Source: an uncultured Eubacteriales bacterium (lineage in GTDB: Bacteria > Bacillota > Clostridia > Oscillospirales > UBA644). From it: a DNA stretch of 64,000 nucleotides. Position numbers and translations under genes: made by a program. Below are positions 1 to 8,577 of this stretch, in pieces (position 1 is the stretch's first letter; each line of letters begins with the position of its first letter). Location of the stretch: NCBI GenBank assembly GCA_905207625.1, contig CAJLLT010000001.1, positions 81,023 to 145,022 on the forward strand, in the 5' to 3' direction. The notes beneath the pieces are model-generated. The model saw only the letters and a program-made list of their open reading frames with translations, searched no databases and was not told where the DNA came from.

Positions 1-1
1 G

Positions 2-835
2 GACTCCATGCACAATTTCACCCCCTATCTTCTTCCGAACCGTACGGACAATGAAGCGGTGGCTGTGGAAAAAATAGACCTGACTCAGGCAACGGCATAC
101 ATTGACGCCAAGAACCGGGAGAATCCGGAGTTCAAATATACCCTGTTTCATTTCATTACTGCGGCCTTCGCAAAGGTTATTACTCTTCGTCCGAAAATGA
201 ACCGTTTTATCATCGGACGGAGGACCTACGAGCGCAATGAAATATCATTCGCTTTTGTGGTAAAGAAAAAGTTCACCGATGACGGAAGAGAAGCCCTTGC
301 GATACTGCGGACCGACCGTGACAGCGACGAACCCATAATAAAACAGATACACGACAAGATATGCAAATTCGTCTACGGAGTCCGGAAAGAGGACAAATCC
401 GACGGCTCCACGGACGTTATGGATATAATCACCAAATTTCCCCGGTGGCTTCTGCAACTGTTTACGAACATAATCTTCAGGCTGGACTTTCACGGACATC
501 TGCCCCAGGCGCTGTCCGATGTTGACCCTTACGCCTGCACCATGTTCATATCCAATCTGGGAAGCATAAAGATGAGTGCAAGCTATCACCATCTTACAAA
601 CTGGGGAACCAATTCCATATTCCTTGTTATCGGAGAAAAACATAAGGAACCGTTTTTCGAGGATGACGGAAGTTATGAGATGAGAGACAGCCTCAATCTG
701 GGAATAACCATAGACGAACGCATTGCGGACGGGGTATATTTTGCAAAAAGCATTCGCCTGGTAAAGTATATTTTTGCACATCCGGAATTACTTGATGCTC
801 CCGCATTGGAACCCATAGACATGAAGGATATATAA
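2..835 (+). CDS. 2-oxo acid dehydrogenase E2-like / CAT-like acyltransferase (5' partial)
   Basis: The frame is open to the left edge. The Met codon at 8 is preceded in frame by Asp-Ser, where relatives (from memory) carry an internal Asp-Pro-Met, so the true start probably lies outside the window. The visible protein looks like the catalytic domain of lipoate-type E2 and chloramphenicol acetyltransferases: an FHFITAAFAK helix, a TMFISNLGSI strand and a final LNLGITIDERIADG segment. That segment is the HxxxDG active-site position, with Glu replacing the usual catalytic His, so classical acetyltransfer is doubtful. No lipoyl domain is visible. A 27-bp gap to the acyl-CoA synthetase gene suggests an operon handling acyl groups; the acceptor is unknown. 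Confidence 0.75.
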   Translation, partial: DSMHNFTPYLLPNRTDNEAVAVEKIDLTQATAYIDAKNRENPEFKYTLFHFITAAFAKVITLRPKMNRFIIGRRTYERNEISFAFVVKKKFTDDGREALAILRTDRDSDEPIIKQIHDKICKFVYGVRKEDKSDGSTDVMDIITKFPRWLLQLFTNIIFRLDFHGHLPQALSDVDPYACTMFISNLGSIKMSASYHHLTNWGTNSIFLVIGEKHKEPFFEDDGSYEMRDSLNLGITIDERIADGVYFAKSIRLVKYIFAHPELLDAPALEPIDMKDI

Positions 836-862
836 CGACACATTGTCGGAGGATATGAAGAA

Positions 863-2569
863 ATGGAAGAAATAAAAGCGCCATGGCTGGACAGTTACGG
901 AGACGTTCCGTTCCACCTGGATTACAGCGACAGGACCATGTACGGAGAAGTTCTCTGCACGGCGGAACGGTACCCGAAGCTTAACGCTCTGTCCTTTATG
1001 GGAAGAAACATAAGCTATGCTGACATGATAAAGAACACGGACATTGTCGCACGGGCTTTTGTTGCGGCAGGGATACGGGAAAACGACCACGTCACAGTGT
1101 GTATGCCCAACGTTCCGCAGACTGTGTACTGCCTGTATGCTCTCAACAAGATCGGAGCCGTTGCGTCGATGATCCATCCCCTTTCGGCTGAGGGAGAAAT
1201 CGATTTTTACCTCCGTACCGCAGAAAGCAAATGCGCGGTGACTCTGGATCAGTTCTACACGAAGTTCATCAACGTGAGAAAAAAGTATCACCTGGAAAAA
1301 CTCGTGATCACAAGCGTTGCCGATGAGCTCAGCCCCGTGAAGGCAATGGCGTTCAGAATCGCCTCAAAGAATCCTAAAGTTCCGGCGGAAGATAAGGAAA
1401 CCGTACTCTGGAAGGACTTCATCCGCGCGGGCAAAGAGATTCCCGAAGTGCCCGTATGCAATAAAAAAGGAACGGATCCGGCAGTCATACTCTTCTCCGG
1501 CGGAACCACCGGCACGACCAAGGGAATAATGCTTTCGAATCTTAATTTCAATGCCCTGGGCAAGCAGACCATAACCATGGCAAATAACTTTAAACCCGGA
1601 ATGAGTATGCTTGCGGCTATGCCCATGTTCCACGGTTTCGGACTTGGAGTGTGCGTACACTCGATGCTTATTTCCGGAGGCAGGAGCATCCTTGTTCCCA
1701 GATTCAACGTCAAAAGTTACGGAAAACTGCTGAAAACGGAGAAGCCCAATTACATCGCCGGTGTGCCCACACTTTACGAAGCAATAACCCGTAACCCGAA
1801 TATGGACGGAGTGGATCTGAGCTGCCTCAGGGGAGTATTTTCCGGCGGCGACAGCCTCTCAATAGAGCTTAAAAAGAAATTTGACAGATTCCTTGCGGAG
1901 CATCAAGCCACCGTCCGGGTCAGAGAAGGCTACGGTACAACGGAATGCGTCACCGCAAGTTGCCTTACCCCGTACAACAAGGAAAAGGAAGGCAGTATCG
2001 GCCTTCCCTACCCCGACACCTACTACAAAATCTGCGCTGTGGGAACGAACACGGAAGTTCCCTACGGCGAGGAGGGCGAAATATGTCTCTCCGGCCCTAC
2101 GGTCATGCTGGGCTACATGAATAACGAGAAAGAAACTGCGGACACGCTCAAACTTCATGACGACGGCAGGATATGGCTTCACACCGGGGATCTGGGACTG
2201 ATGGATAAAGAAGGATTCATCTATTTCAAACAGCGCATAAAGCGCATGATAGTTACCAGCGGATACAATGTATATCCGTCTCAGCTTGAAAATATCCTTG
2301 ATGCCCATGAAGCGGTCATGATGAGCTGTGTCATCGGAGTGAAAGATCCGTACAAAATGCAGAAAGTCAAGGCATTCGTTGTTGTAAAAGACGGATATAC
2401 CGCCGACGATCAGCTTAAAGAAAGTATCATGGAGCACTGCCGGAAGCATATTGCAAAATACGCAATGCCCTATGATATTGAATTCAGGACAGAATTGCCC
2501 AAAACTCTGGTGGGAAAGGTCGCCTATACCGTCCTTGAAAAGGAAGAAGCCGAAAAGCAGACCGCCTGA
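863..2569 (+). CDS. Acyl-CoA synthetase / AMP-binding (ANL superfamily) protein
   Basis: This enzyme should activate a carboxylic acid with ATP to an acyl-adenylate and transfer it to CoA or another thiol. It is 568 residues, normal for the family. Visible motifs are the phosphate-binding loop SGGTTGTTKG near residue 212, YGTTE near 356, the hinge TGDLGLMDKEGF near 441, and PKTLVGK near the C-terminus with the catalytic Lys. The start is set by GGAGG at 848-852, ten bases before the ATG. It follows the acyltransferase-like gene in the same direction and ends at a strong terminator. A medium- or long-chain fatty acid substrate is inferred; aromatic acids cannot be excluded. Confidence 0.9.
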   Translation: MEEIKAPWLDSYGDVPFHLDYSDRTMYGEVLCTAERYPKLNALSFMGRNISYADMIKNTDIVARAFVAAGIRENDHVTVCMPNVPQTVYCLYALNKIGAVASMIHPLSAEGEIDFYLRTAESKCAVTLDQFYTKFINVRKKYHLEKLVITSVADELSPVKAMAFRIASKNPKVPAEDKETVLWKDFIRAGKEIPEVPVCNKKGTDPAVILFSGGTTGTTKGIMLSNLNFNALGKQTITMANNFKPGMSMLAAMPMFHGFGLGVCVHSMLISGGRSILVPRFNVKSYGKLLKTEKPNYIAGVPTLYEAITRNPNMDGVDLSCLRGVFSGGDSLSIELKKKFDRFLAEHQATVRVREGYGTTECVTASCLTPYNKEKEGSIGLPYPDTYYKICAVGTNTEVPYGEEGEICLSGPTVMLGYMNNEKETADTLKLHDDGRIWLHTGDLGLMDKEGFIYFKQRIKRMIVTSGYNVYPSQLENILDAHEAVMMSCVIGVKDPYKMQKVKAFVVVKDGYTADDQLKESIMEHCRKHIAKYAMPYDIEFRTELPKTLVGKVAYTVLEKEEAEKQTA

Positions 2570-2600
2570 AAAACCGTGTTGCAGAAATCATAACATATAC

Positions 2601-2630
2601 AAAACCCCTTCACGCGAGTGAAGGGGTTTT
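2601..2630. terminator. Bidirectional intrinsic terminator
   Basis: A perfect 13-bp stem (2601-2613 with 2618-2630) closes a GCGA tetraloop and carries A and T runs on its two sides. It lies between converging genes and can serve both the acyl-CoA synthetase gene and the small membrane protein gene. Confidence 0.9.
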
Positions 2631-2667
2631 CTTACAGGAAGATAACAAAAGAAATTGATTTCCCGGA

Positions 2668-2946
2668 TCAGGACAACAGAGAAGGAAGAGTTATTGATAT
2701 CTGCAGAACAGCGGCGAGAACAGTCACGACAATTGTCAGAACAAGAGCAAGCACAAGTCCGCAAAAGAAACTGCGGGCAAAACTGCGGCGGTTGACATTG
2801 GAGTTACTGAACGAAAATACGATCAGGGCAATAAGTCCGACGAGAGGCAGACTGAAAAGAATGCTGTAGCCGAAATATGCCCAGGCCGAAAGAGGACGGT
2901 ATCTTTCGGGAAGCTGGCTGATTTCCTGTTTTTCGAGTTCGGTCAT
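2668..2946 (-). CDS. Small two-helix membrane protein, function unknown
   Basis: This is a 92-residue protein I do not recognise. The N-terminus is polar and acidic (MTELEKQEISQLPERYRPLS). Two hydrophobic segments follow, at about residues 24-46 and 62-86, separated by a basic loop (NRRSFARSF). AAGGAG lies upstream of the ATG. The gene starts 29 bp after trxB on the same strand and is the last gene before the terminator at 2601-2630, so it is probably the tail of the nrd-trxB transcript. A role beside ribonucleotide reduction is not implied by the sequence; the location may be incidental. Confidence 0.7.
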   Translation of the reverse strand: MTELEKQEISQLPERYRPLSAWAYFGYSILFSLPLVGLIALIVFSFSNSNVNRRSFARSFFCGLVLALVLTIVVTVLAAVLQISITLPSLLS

Positions 2947-2975
2947 AAGTATCGTTTCTCCTTAAAAATAGTTTC

Positions 2976-3887
2976 TTATTCACAGTATTCCGCAGCGGCA
3001 GTTCCCGCTACGGCGCCGTCGGCGGCGGCAGTGGTGAGCTGTCGGAGAGTCTTACTGCGGCAATCGCCTGCGGCAAAAACCCCCGGAGTCCTTGTGCGGC
3101 AGTCTTCCCCCGAAGCGATGTAACCGTATTCGTCAAGATCCACTATATTGGTGAATTTATCGTTCTGGGGTATCTGTCCTACAGCAACAAAAACACCCTG
3201 AACGGGTACTTCTTCCGTCTGTCCCGTTTTTTTGTTTTCAACGGTTATCCCCTGGACTCTGTCGGAGCCGTCAAGGCTTTTTACTGTACAGTCAAGCAGA
3301 AATTTAACGTTCGCCTTTTCTTTAAGGATGTTTACAAGCCTGTCCTCCCCGCGGAATGTGCCACGGCGATGGACAACATAGACAGCCGAGCAATAGGAAG
3401 AAAGATAGATGGCATCCTGCAAAGCTGTGCTTCCCCCGCCAATTACAGCCACGGGCTTATCACGGAAAAAAGCACCGTCGCATACGGCGCAATAGGAAAC
3501 GCCCTTTCCCACAAGTTCATCCTCCCGGGCAACACCGAGTTTACGGTGTTTCGATCCGGTGGCAAGCACAACAGCCTTACACTCATACTCATTCCAGTCA
3601 GTCACAAGTTTCTTGCTGCCGTCCCCGTTTACCGTCACGGACCTGACGGATTCAACCTCTACGGTGACTCCGAGAGCGTTTATCTGCTCCAGCATGGCAT
3701 CCGCAAGCTCCTGTCCGCTGACGGCAGGTATTCCGGGATAATTCTCAACCTTCGGAGAATAGGATATCTGCCCCCCGAAAGACTCATTTTCAAAAACGCA
3801 TACACTCTTACCCGCCCTGAGCGCATATATTGCGGCGGTCATTCCGGCAATTCCCGCACCCACAACGGCAACATCGTATTTTTTCAC
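2976..3887 (-). CDS. trxB: Thioredoxin reductase
   Basis: An FAD- and NADPH-dependent flavoprotein that reduces thioredoxin-like proteins. The N-terminus has the FAD dinucleotide fold GAGIAGM (residues 10-16). The redox-active CAVC is at residues 133-136, a second nucleotide fold GGGSTALQDA follows, and the C-terminal FAD contact is FAAGDCR. Length (303) is typical of low-Mr bacterial enzymes. The start is GTG (3885-3887) behind AGAGG; no better start fits. It lies 68 bp downstream of nrdD, whose product carries its own redoxin domain, so the likely partner is that domain. A hairpin in the gap may reduce read-through from nrdD. Confidence 0.95.
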   Translation of the reverse strand: MKKYDVAVVGAGIAGMTAAIYALRAGKSVCVFENESFGGQISYSPKVENYPGIPAVSGQELADAMLEQINALGVTVEVESVRSVTVNGDGSKKLVTDWNEYECKAVVLATGSKHRKLGVAREDELVGKGVSYCAVCDGAFFRDKPVAVIGGGSTALQDAIYLSSYCSAVYVVHRRGTFRGEDRLVNILKEKANVKFLLDCTVKSLDGSDRVQGITVENKKTGQTEEVPVQGVFVAVGQIPQNDKFTNIVDLDEYGYIASGEDCRTRTPGVFAAGDCRSKTLRQLTTAAADGAVAGTAAAEYCE

Positions 3888-3907
3888 AAAAATCCTCTTT
3901 CTGTCAA

Positions 3908-3935
3908 GTAAAAGCCCGATCGCTCGGGCTTTTAC
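3908..3935 (-). terminator. Hairpin between nrdD and trxB
   Basis: A perfect 12-bp stem (3908-3919 with 3924-3935) rich in GC at its core, with T runs inside the stem end. It sits just after the nrdD stop and only 20 bp before the trxB start. It is likely a partial terminator that lowers trxB expression relative to nrdD; no separate trxB promoter fits in the remaining space. Confidence 0.7.
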
Positions 3936-3955
3936 AACTCAATGTATTCTTAAAA

Positions 3956-6415
3956 TCAGGACTTCATGGACTCTATCATCTTCTTGATGTCCCAGGCTCC
4001 GACATATTTGGTATACGAACCGTCGGGAGCGGTAACGACAAGAGTCGGCGCCTGCATTATTCCGTAACCTTTGGCCTTATCGGATTCAGCCTCCGCATCG
4101 GTTTTCACGAAATCAATTCCGGCATTGGCAAGCATCGCCGCGGCGACCTTGCAGTTAGGGCAGGTCCTTGTGGTGAAAAGCTCGTAAACGGCAGTTGCGG
4201 GAGCCTGCGCCACGGCGGTGGCAACAGCGGTTTTTTCACCCATAAGCGCATCGGCATCAACGGTAACGTGAACTCCGGCAGTGCTTCCGCAGCAATTTCC
4301 GTCTTCAATGGGTCCGTTATGTGTCAGGTGTGAATTTGCGATATCGTAGACCCTTCTCTGCTTAAACTCCTCAGCCTTACCGTCATTCCAGTTCTGAACA
4401 GGTCTGTAGTAGCCGGTGATACGGCTGTATACTTCAGTAGTTTCTCCGCAGACGGGGCATTTATACTTTTCGCCGGGTATATATCCGTGGGTCTTGCAGA
4501 CGGAATATGTAGGCGAGAGAGTGTAATAAGGAAGCTTGTAGTTCTCGGAAATCTTGCGGACGAGATTTGCCGCAGCCTTCCAATCAGGAAGCTTTTCGCC
4601 AAGGAAGGCATGGAACACCGTTCCCGAGGTGTAGAGTGTCTGAAGCTCATCCTGGATATCCAGAGCTTCAAATATATCGGCAGTGTATCCCACGGGCAGG
4701 TGAGAAGAATTCGTATAATAGGGAGTTCCGCCGTCCTTCGCAGCAGTCTTTATATCGGGGTAACGCTTTACGTCATGTTTTGCCAGCCGGTAAGAGGTAC
4801 TCTCAGCCGGGGTAGCCTCAAGATTGAACAGATCTCCGTACTGCTCCTGATAATCGGAAAGTCTGTCTCTCATATGGGTGAGAACCTGCTTGGTAAACTC
4901 CTGCGTTTCCGGATGGGTCATATCCTTGCCTATCCACTTGGCATTCAGTCCCGCCTCGTTCATGCCGACAAGACCGATCGTGGAGAAGTGGTTGACAAAG
5001 GTTCCCAGATAACGCTTTGTATAGGGATAAAGCCCTTCATTGAGCAGTTTGGTGATAATTTCTCTCTTGATTTTGAGAGAGCGGGCGGCAATATCCATCA
5101 TCCGGTCAAGACGGTGGTAAAAATCCTTCTCATCGGAAGCAAGATACGCTATACGGGGCATGTTTATGGTAACGACACCCACGGAGCCGGTACTCTCACC
5201 GCTTCCGAAGAAGCCGCCGGACTTTTTGCGGAGCTCACGGAGGTCAAGACGGAGACGGCAGCACATACTGCGGACATCGCTGGGCTCCATATCGCTGTTG
5301 ACGTAGTTGGAGAAATACGGAGTGCCGTACTTGGCGGTCATTTCAAACAGAAGTTTGTTGTTTTCGGTATCGGACCAGTCGAAGTCCCTGGTTATGGAAT
5401 AGGTCGGTATAGGATACTGGAAGCCTCTGCCGTTTGCGTCGCCTTCGATCATGATCTCTATAAAGGCCTTGTTTACCATGTCCATTTCAGGCTGGCAATC
5501 CTTGTATTTGAAATCCATTTCCTTTCCGCCGACGATGCAGTTCTGCTCCGCCAGGTCCGCAGGAACGGTCCAGTCAAGGGTTATATTGGAGAAAGGAGCC
5601 TGGGTACCCCAACGGCTGGGGGGATTTACGCCGTAAATGAAGGATTCAAGGCTCTTTTTAACCTGACCGAAGGTAAGGTTATCCGCTCTGACGAAAGGAG
5701 CAAGGTATGTGTCGAAGGAGGAGAATGCCTGCGCGCCCGCCCACTCGTTCTGCATTATCCCGAGGAAGTTTACCATCTGGTTGCAGAGAGTCGCAAGGTG
5801 ACTGGCGGGAGAAGAAGTGATCTTTCCGGGAACACCTCCGAGCCCCTCCTGAATCAACTGTTTGAGAGACCATCCGGCACAGTAACCGGTGAGCATGGAA
5901 AGATCGTGAATATGTATATCCGCATTGCGGTGTGCATTTGCGATCTCATCGTCATATATCTCACTGAGCCAGTAACGGGAGGTGATAGCCCCGGAATTGC
6001 TCAGGATAAGTCCGCCGACGGAATAGGTAACGGTTGAGTTTTCCTTGACGCGCCAGTCGGTAACCTTTACATAGCTGTCGACGATTTCCTTATAGTCAAG
6101 GACCGCGCTCTTCATATCACGCAGCTTTTCGCGCTGACGACGATAAAGTATGTATGCCTTGGCAACATCCGCATAACCCGCCTGGATAAGGACCTGCTCC
6201 ACGCTGTCCTGAATATCTTCAACGGCAATATTTCCGTCTTTTATCTTGGGTTCAAAATCCGCAGTGACCTTTAACGCAAGAAGATCGATAACGCTGGGGT
6301 GGTACTGTTTTTCCTGTGCCTCAAACGCAGAACGGATTGCGGTACTGATCTTTGAGATGTCAAACTCAACCACAGAGCCGTTTCTTTTCTTAACCTGATA
6401 CAATTCCTTCACCAA
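3956..6415 (-). CDS. nrdD: Anaerobic ribonucleoside-triphosphate reductase with C-terminal redoxin domain
   Basis: The class III glycyl-radical enzyme makes deoxynucleotides in the absence of oxygen. The N-terminus (about 1-95) is an ATP-cone allosteric domain. The catalytic barrel follows. Near the end is a zinc site (Cys640, His643, Cys653, Cys656) and the radical loop SRITGYY with Gly at about 668. Beyond this point most NrdD proteins stop. Here a linker leads to a glutaredoxin/thioredoxin-like domain (about 742-819) with the motif TCPNC at 751-755 and a MQAPT cis-Pro loop. Fusion of the reductant domain, with trxB next door, argues for a redoxin-dependent rather than formate-dependent enzyme. 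The activase gene nrdG is directly upstream. Confidence 0.95.
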   Translation of the reverse strand: MVKELYQVKKRNGSVVEFDISKISTAIRSAFEAQEKQYHPSVIDLLALKVTADFEPKIKDGNIAVEDIQDSVEQVLIQAGYADVAKAYILYRRQREKLRDMKSAVLDYKEIVDSYVKVTDWRVKENSTVTYSVGGLILSNSGAITSRYWLSEIYDDEIANAHRNADIHIHDLSMLTGYCAGWSLKQLIQEGLGGVPGKITSSPASHLATLCNQMVNFLGIMQNEWAGAQAFSSFDTYLAPFVRADNLTFGQVKKSLESFIYGVNPPSRWGTQAPFSNITLDWTVPADLAEQNCIVGGKEMDFKYKDCQPEMDMVNKAFIEIMIEGDANGRGFQYPIPTYSITRDFDWSDTENNKLLFEMTAKYGTPYFSNYVNSDMEPSDVRSMCCRLRLDLRELRKKSGGFFGSGESTGSVGVVTINMPRIAYLASDEKDFYHRLDRMMDIAARSLKIKREIITKLLNEGLYPYTKRYLGTFVNHFSTIGLVGMNEAGLNAKWIGKDMTHPETQEFTKQVLTHMRDRLSDYQEQYGDLFNLEATPAESTSYRLAKHDVKRYPDIKTAAKDGGTPYYTNSSHLPVGYTADIFEALDIQDELQTLYTSGTVFHAFLGEKLPDWKAAANLVRKISENYKLPYYTLSPTYSVCKTHGYIPGEKYKCPVCGETTEVYSRITGYYRPVQNWNDGKAEEFKQRRVYDIANSHLTHNGPIEDGNCCGSTAGVHVTVDADALMGEKTAVATAVAQAPATAVYELFTTRTCPNCKVAAAMLANAGIDFVKTDAEAESDKAKGYGIMQAPTLVVTAPDGSYTKYVGAWDIKKMIESMKS

Positions 6416-6509
6416 ATCCTTTCCCTGTCCGTGTTTTATATAAAGCTAATAAACATTACAGTTTTGGACTTCATCCGGAAACAGGGTTTCCGGATTCGCC
6501 ATTGTTAAA

Positions 6510-6538
6510 ATTATACCATACTCTTTTTCTTTTGTCAA
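6510..6538 (-). promoter_or_regulatory. Consensus promoter of nrdD
   Basis: On the minus strand, TTGACA (6533-6538), a 17-bp spacer and TATAAT (6510-6515) make a perfect sigma-A-type promoter about 90 bp before the nrdD start codon. nrdD can therefore be transcribed independently of nrdG. Confidence 0.9.
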
Positions 6539-6547
6539 GGACAAACA

Positions 6548-6593
6548 CCACTACATATTGTGGTGCGAAAAATATTTTTTCTATATTAAGTTA
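6548..6593 (-). promoter_or_regulatory. Pair of NrdR-box-like sites
   Basis: The core CTACATATTG (6551-6560) matches the NrdR consensus CwATATATwG at 9 of 10 positions. A second, weaker core CTATATTAAG (6581-6590) matches 8 of 10 and lies exactly 30 bp away. Paired boxes about three helical turns apart are the known NrdR arrangement. They lie just upstream of the nrdD -35 element. No nrdR gene is in the window. Confidence 0.65.
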
Positions 6594-7277
6594 GACCCCA
6601 CGAAGGGCTACCTGACATACGTAAGGCCTTACGGTTTCGGCAAAAACAGCCATTTCTTCAGGTGTAAAGGCTTCGCACTGCTGACCGAGAATATCTCCGG
6701 AATCCACAAAGGTCTGCAGAAAGTATCTTTTCGCCCCCCGTATAAGCTCCCCTATCCCGTTGAAATCCTCTTTTTCATGGAGACCTCTGACTACCGTGGT
6801 CCGGAACTCGTAATCGACCTGATCCGAAAGAAGAAAGGCAATGCTATCCTTTATTTTTTCCGTATCAATACCCGGGGTTCCCGAAGTGACAGGGTACTTT
6901 TCCGGGGTGTTCTTTATATCCATCGCAACATAATCCACAAGGCCGCCCTCAACAAGCCGTTTCAGAAATCCGGGATAGGATCCGTTGGTATCAAGCTTGA
7001 TAAGAAATCCCATCTGCCTGACCTTTGAAAGAAAAGGCTCAAGCTCCGGATGCATAAGAGGTTCCCCTCCCGTTACCGCAATTCCGTCAAGAACACCTTT
7101 TCTTTTCTTCAGCAACGCAAAGACCTCCTCCTCATCAACAGTCTCATCCTGTCCGAGGACGAGGGATGCATTGTGGCAGAACGGGCAACGGAAGTCACAT
7201 CCGGAAGTAAACAGAGTACAGCATGTCCGGGTGGGAAAATCAAGCAGGGAAAGCTTCTGTATTCCGCTGAATTTCAT
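6591..7277 (-). CDS. nrdG: Anaerobic ribonucleotide reductase activating protein (radical SAM)
   Basis: This radical S-adenosylmethionine enzyme installs the glycyl radical on NrdD. The iron-sulfur motif CDFRCPFC places cysteines at residues 27, 31 and 34, followed by GGEPLMHPE, which contacts SAM. I start at the ATG at 7275-7277 (MKFSGIQKLSLLDFP), behind AAAGGAG and one base after the stop of the upstream transporter gene, not at upstream Met codons that would lie inside that gene. The length of 228 fits the larger NrdG2-type activases. Tight linkage to the EamA gene means both share the promoter at 8373-8401. Confidence 0.93.
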   Translation of the reverse strand: MKFSGIQKLSLLDFPTRTCCTLFTSGCDFRCPFCHNASLVLGQDETVDEEEVFALLKKRKGVLDGIAVTGGEPLMHPELEPFLSKVRQMGFLIKLDTNGSYPGFLKRLVEGGLVDYVAMDIKNTPEKYPVTSGTPGIDTEKIKDSIAFLLSDQVDYEFRTTVVRGLHEKEDFNGIGELIRGAKRYFLQTFVDSGDILGQQCEAFTPEEMAVFAETVRPYVCQVALRGV

Positions 7278-7278
7278 G

Positions 7279-8226
7279 TCAGTTCTCCTTTTCCCCGCCG
7301 GATCCGGGCTTTTTGTCGATCCGTACAACACCGGAATTAAGTACTATCGCCGCGAGTACGATAAAAATTCCTATAACCTTCAGTGTTCCCATTTCCTGCC
7401 CGAGTATCAGCCAACCGGCAAGAGCAGCCACAGCAGGCTCAACGGAAGCGGTCACGGACGCCTTTCCGGGTTCGGTTCCCTCTAGACCCTTGGTATACAG
7501 AATATAAGGCAACGCGGCGGAAACCACACCTATTCCTATTACCATGGGCAGGACCCTCACTCCGGTGCCGACAAGTATCCCCACACTGGCCCCGATATCC
7601 GAACCGGCGATGAGCATCATGGGAAGAGTTCCTATTGTTCCGAAAATGAAAGTATAAAGGGTGACGGTAAGACTCTTGTATCCCCTGTCAAGGGCAAAAC
7701 GGCTGAATATGGAATAAGAAGCATACCCCAGACCGGAGGCAAGCCCGCAGAGTATTCCCTCCGCATTGCCGCTGACGCCGCTGCCGATAAGTCCGGTAAC
7801 AAAACAGCAACCTATTATTGCGATCACAGCGGAGACAGCCTTCACAGGAGTGATCTTTTCCTTGAAAACTATAGCGGAAAGGATCATTACGAACACGGGA
7901 GCGGTATACAGAAGGACCGCAGCCATAGCGACATCATCCGTAAGCACGATGCAGCGGAAATAGAAAAGGGTCTGTATCAGCAGGCTTATCATTCCCGTGC
8001 AGGCAAAGCACCAGATATCCTTCAGTTTTATTCTGAACAGACTTCTGTCCGCGATCAGCAGAAATATTACAAGGGCAACCGTGGCGCTGACCACACGGAT
8101 GCCGGTTATCGCGCCGGAATCAAGACCGAGTTTTTTGAAATAATCGACAAAAACGCCCATCAGCCCCCACAGCGTTCCTGCGGCGGCGATGGAAATAAGG
8201 CTCAGCACTTCTTTTTTACGGGACAT
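7279..8226 (-). CDS. EamA/DMT-family membrane transporter
   Basis: A 315-residue integral membrane protein with about ten hydrophobic helices in two homologous halves, each ending in a glycine-rich EamA signature (for example GTLWGLMGVFVDYF at the start of the first half and SVEPAVAALAGWLILGQE in the second). Family members export or import small metabolites; the substrate cannot be read from sequence. The gene is first in the transcript leading into nrdG. The 3' end, ..GGEKEN, contains the ribosome site for nrdG. Confidence 0.9.
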   Translation of the reverse strand: MSRKKEVLSLISIAAAGTLWGLMGVFVDYFKKLGLDSGAITGIRVVSATVALVIFLLIADRSLFRIKLKDIWCFACTGMISLLIQTLFYFRCIVLTDDVAMAAVLLYTAPVFVMILSAIVFKEKITPVKAVSAVIAIIGCCFVTGLIGSGVSGNAEGILCGLASGLGYASYSIFSRFALDRGYKSLTVTLYTFIFGTIGTLPMMLIAGSDIGASVGILVGTGVRVLPMVIGIGVVSAALPYILYTKGLEGTEPGKASVTASVEPAVAALAGWLILGQEMGTLKVIGIFIVLAAIVLNSGVVRIDKKPGSGGEKEN

Positions 8227-8372
8227 GGCAGTTTTCTTTTTCTTCCTTCTCTTGATTTATTCTTCATCCGTTCCGGAAAGGTTTCCCGCAGCTTTAGTTA
8301 CGGAGCACCCTATTCCGGCATTGAAACACATGGCAAAACCCGGAGCCTTTCGGAGCAAGGTTCAGCGGGTCT

Positions 8373-8401
8373 ATTTTACCATAAACATACCTTGTTGTCA
8401 A
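8373..8401 (-). promoter_or_regulatory. Promoter of eamA-nrdG
   Basis: Minus-strand TTGACA (8396-8401), 17-bp spacer, TAAAAT (8373-8378). The transcript would begin near 8366 and have a leader of about 140 nt with GC-rich segments; I could not match that leader to a known riboswitch. Confidence 0.75.
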
Positions 8402-8496
8402 TCTTCGCCCTGACCGGCACTGCGCAAAAAAATGCGTCAGTACAGGCGTTTCAGTCCGGAAACACATAAATTTCATATAAAGTTCACACGCCAAGG

Positions 8497-8525
8497 TTTA
8501 CTTTTATACCATTTAGTGGTATAAT
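8497..8525 (+). promoter_or_regulatory. Promoter and dyad operator of the zinc-type ABC operon
   Basis: TTTACT (8497-8502), 17 bp, TATAAT (8520-8525). A perfect inverted repeat, TATACCA-TTTAG-TGGTATA (8505-8523), covers the spacer and most of the -10, the classic place for a repressor. The predicted transcript start near 8532 leaves no room for a ribosome site before the ATG at 8533. This supports translation from the GTG at 8578. The regulator is unknown; a metal-sensing repressor is inferred from the operon. Confidence 0.8.
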
Positions 8526-8577
8526 CTTAAATATGAAAATCATTTTCAAATTCCCTTTACGGAGGCACGTTTCCAAG

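Noticed and set aside
3887..3907. TTGACA on the minus strand at 3902-3907 as a trxB promoter
   Set aside because: The start codon is only 15 bp downstream, so no -10 or transcript start fits.
8227..8366. Leader of eamA-nrdG as a known riboswitch
   Set aside because: I tried SAM, TPP, FMN, cobalamin, guanidine, THF and 6S-like cores and none fits. Pairing is not obvious enough to claim a new class.
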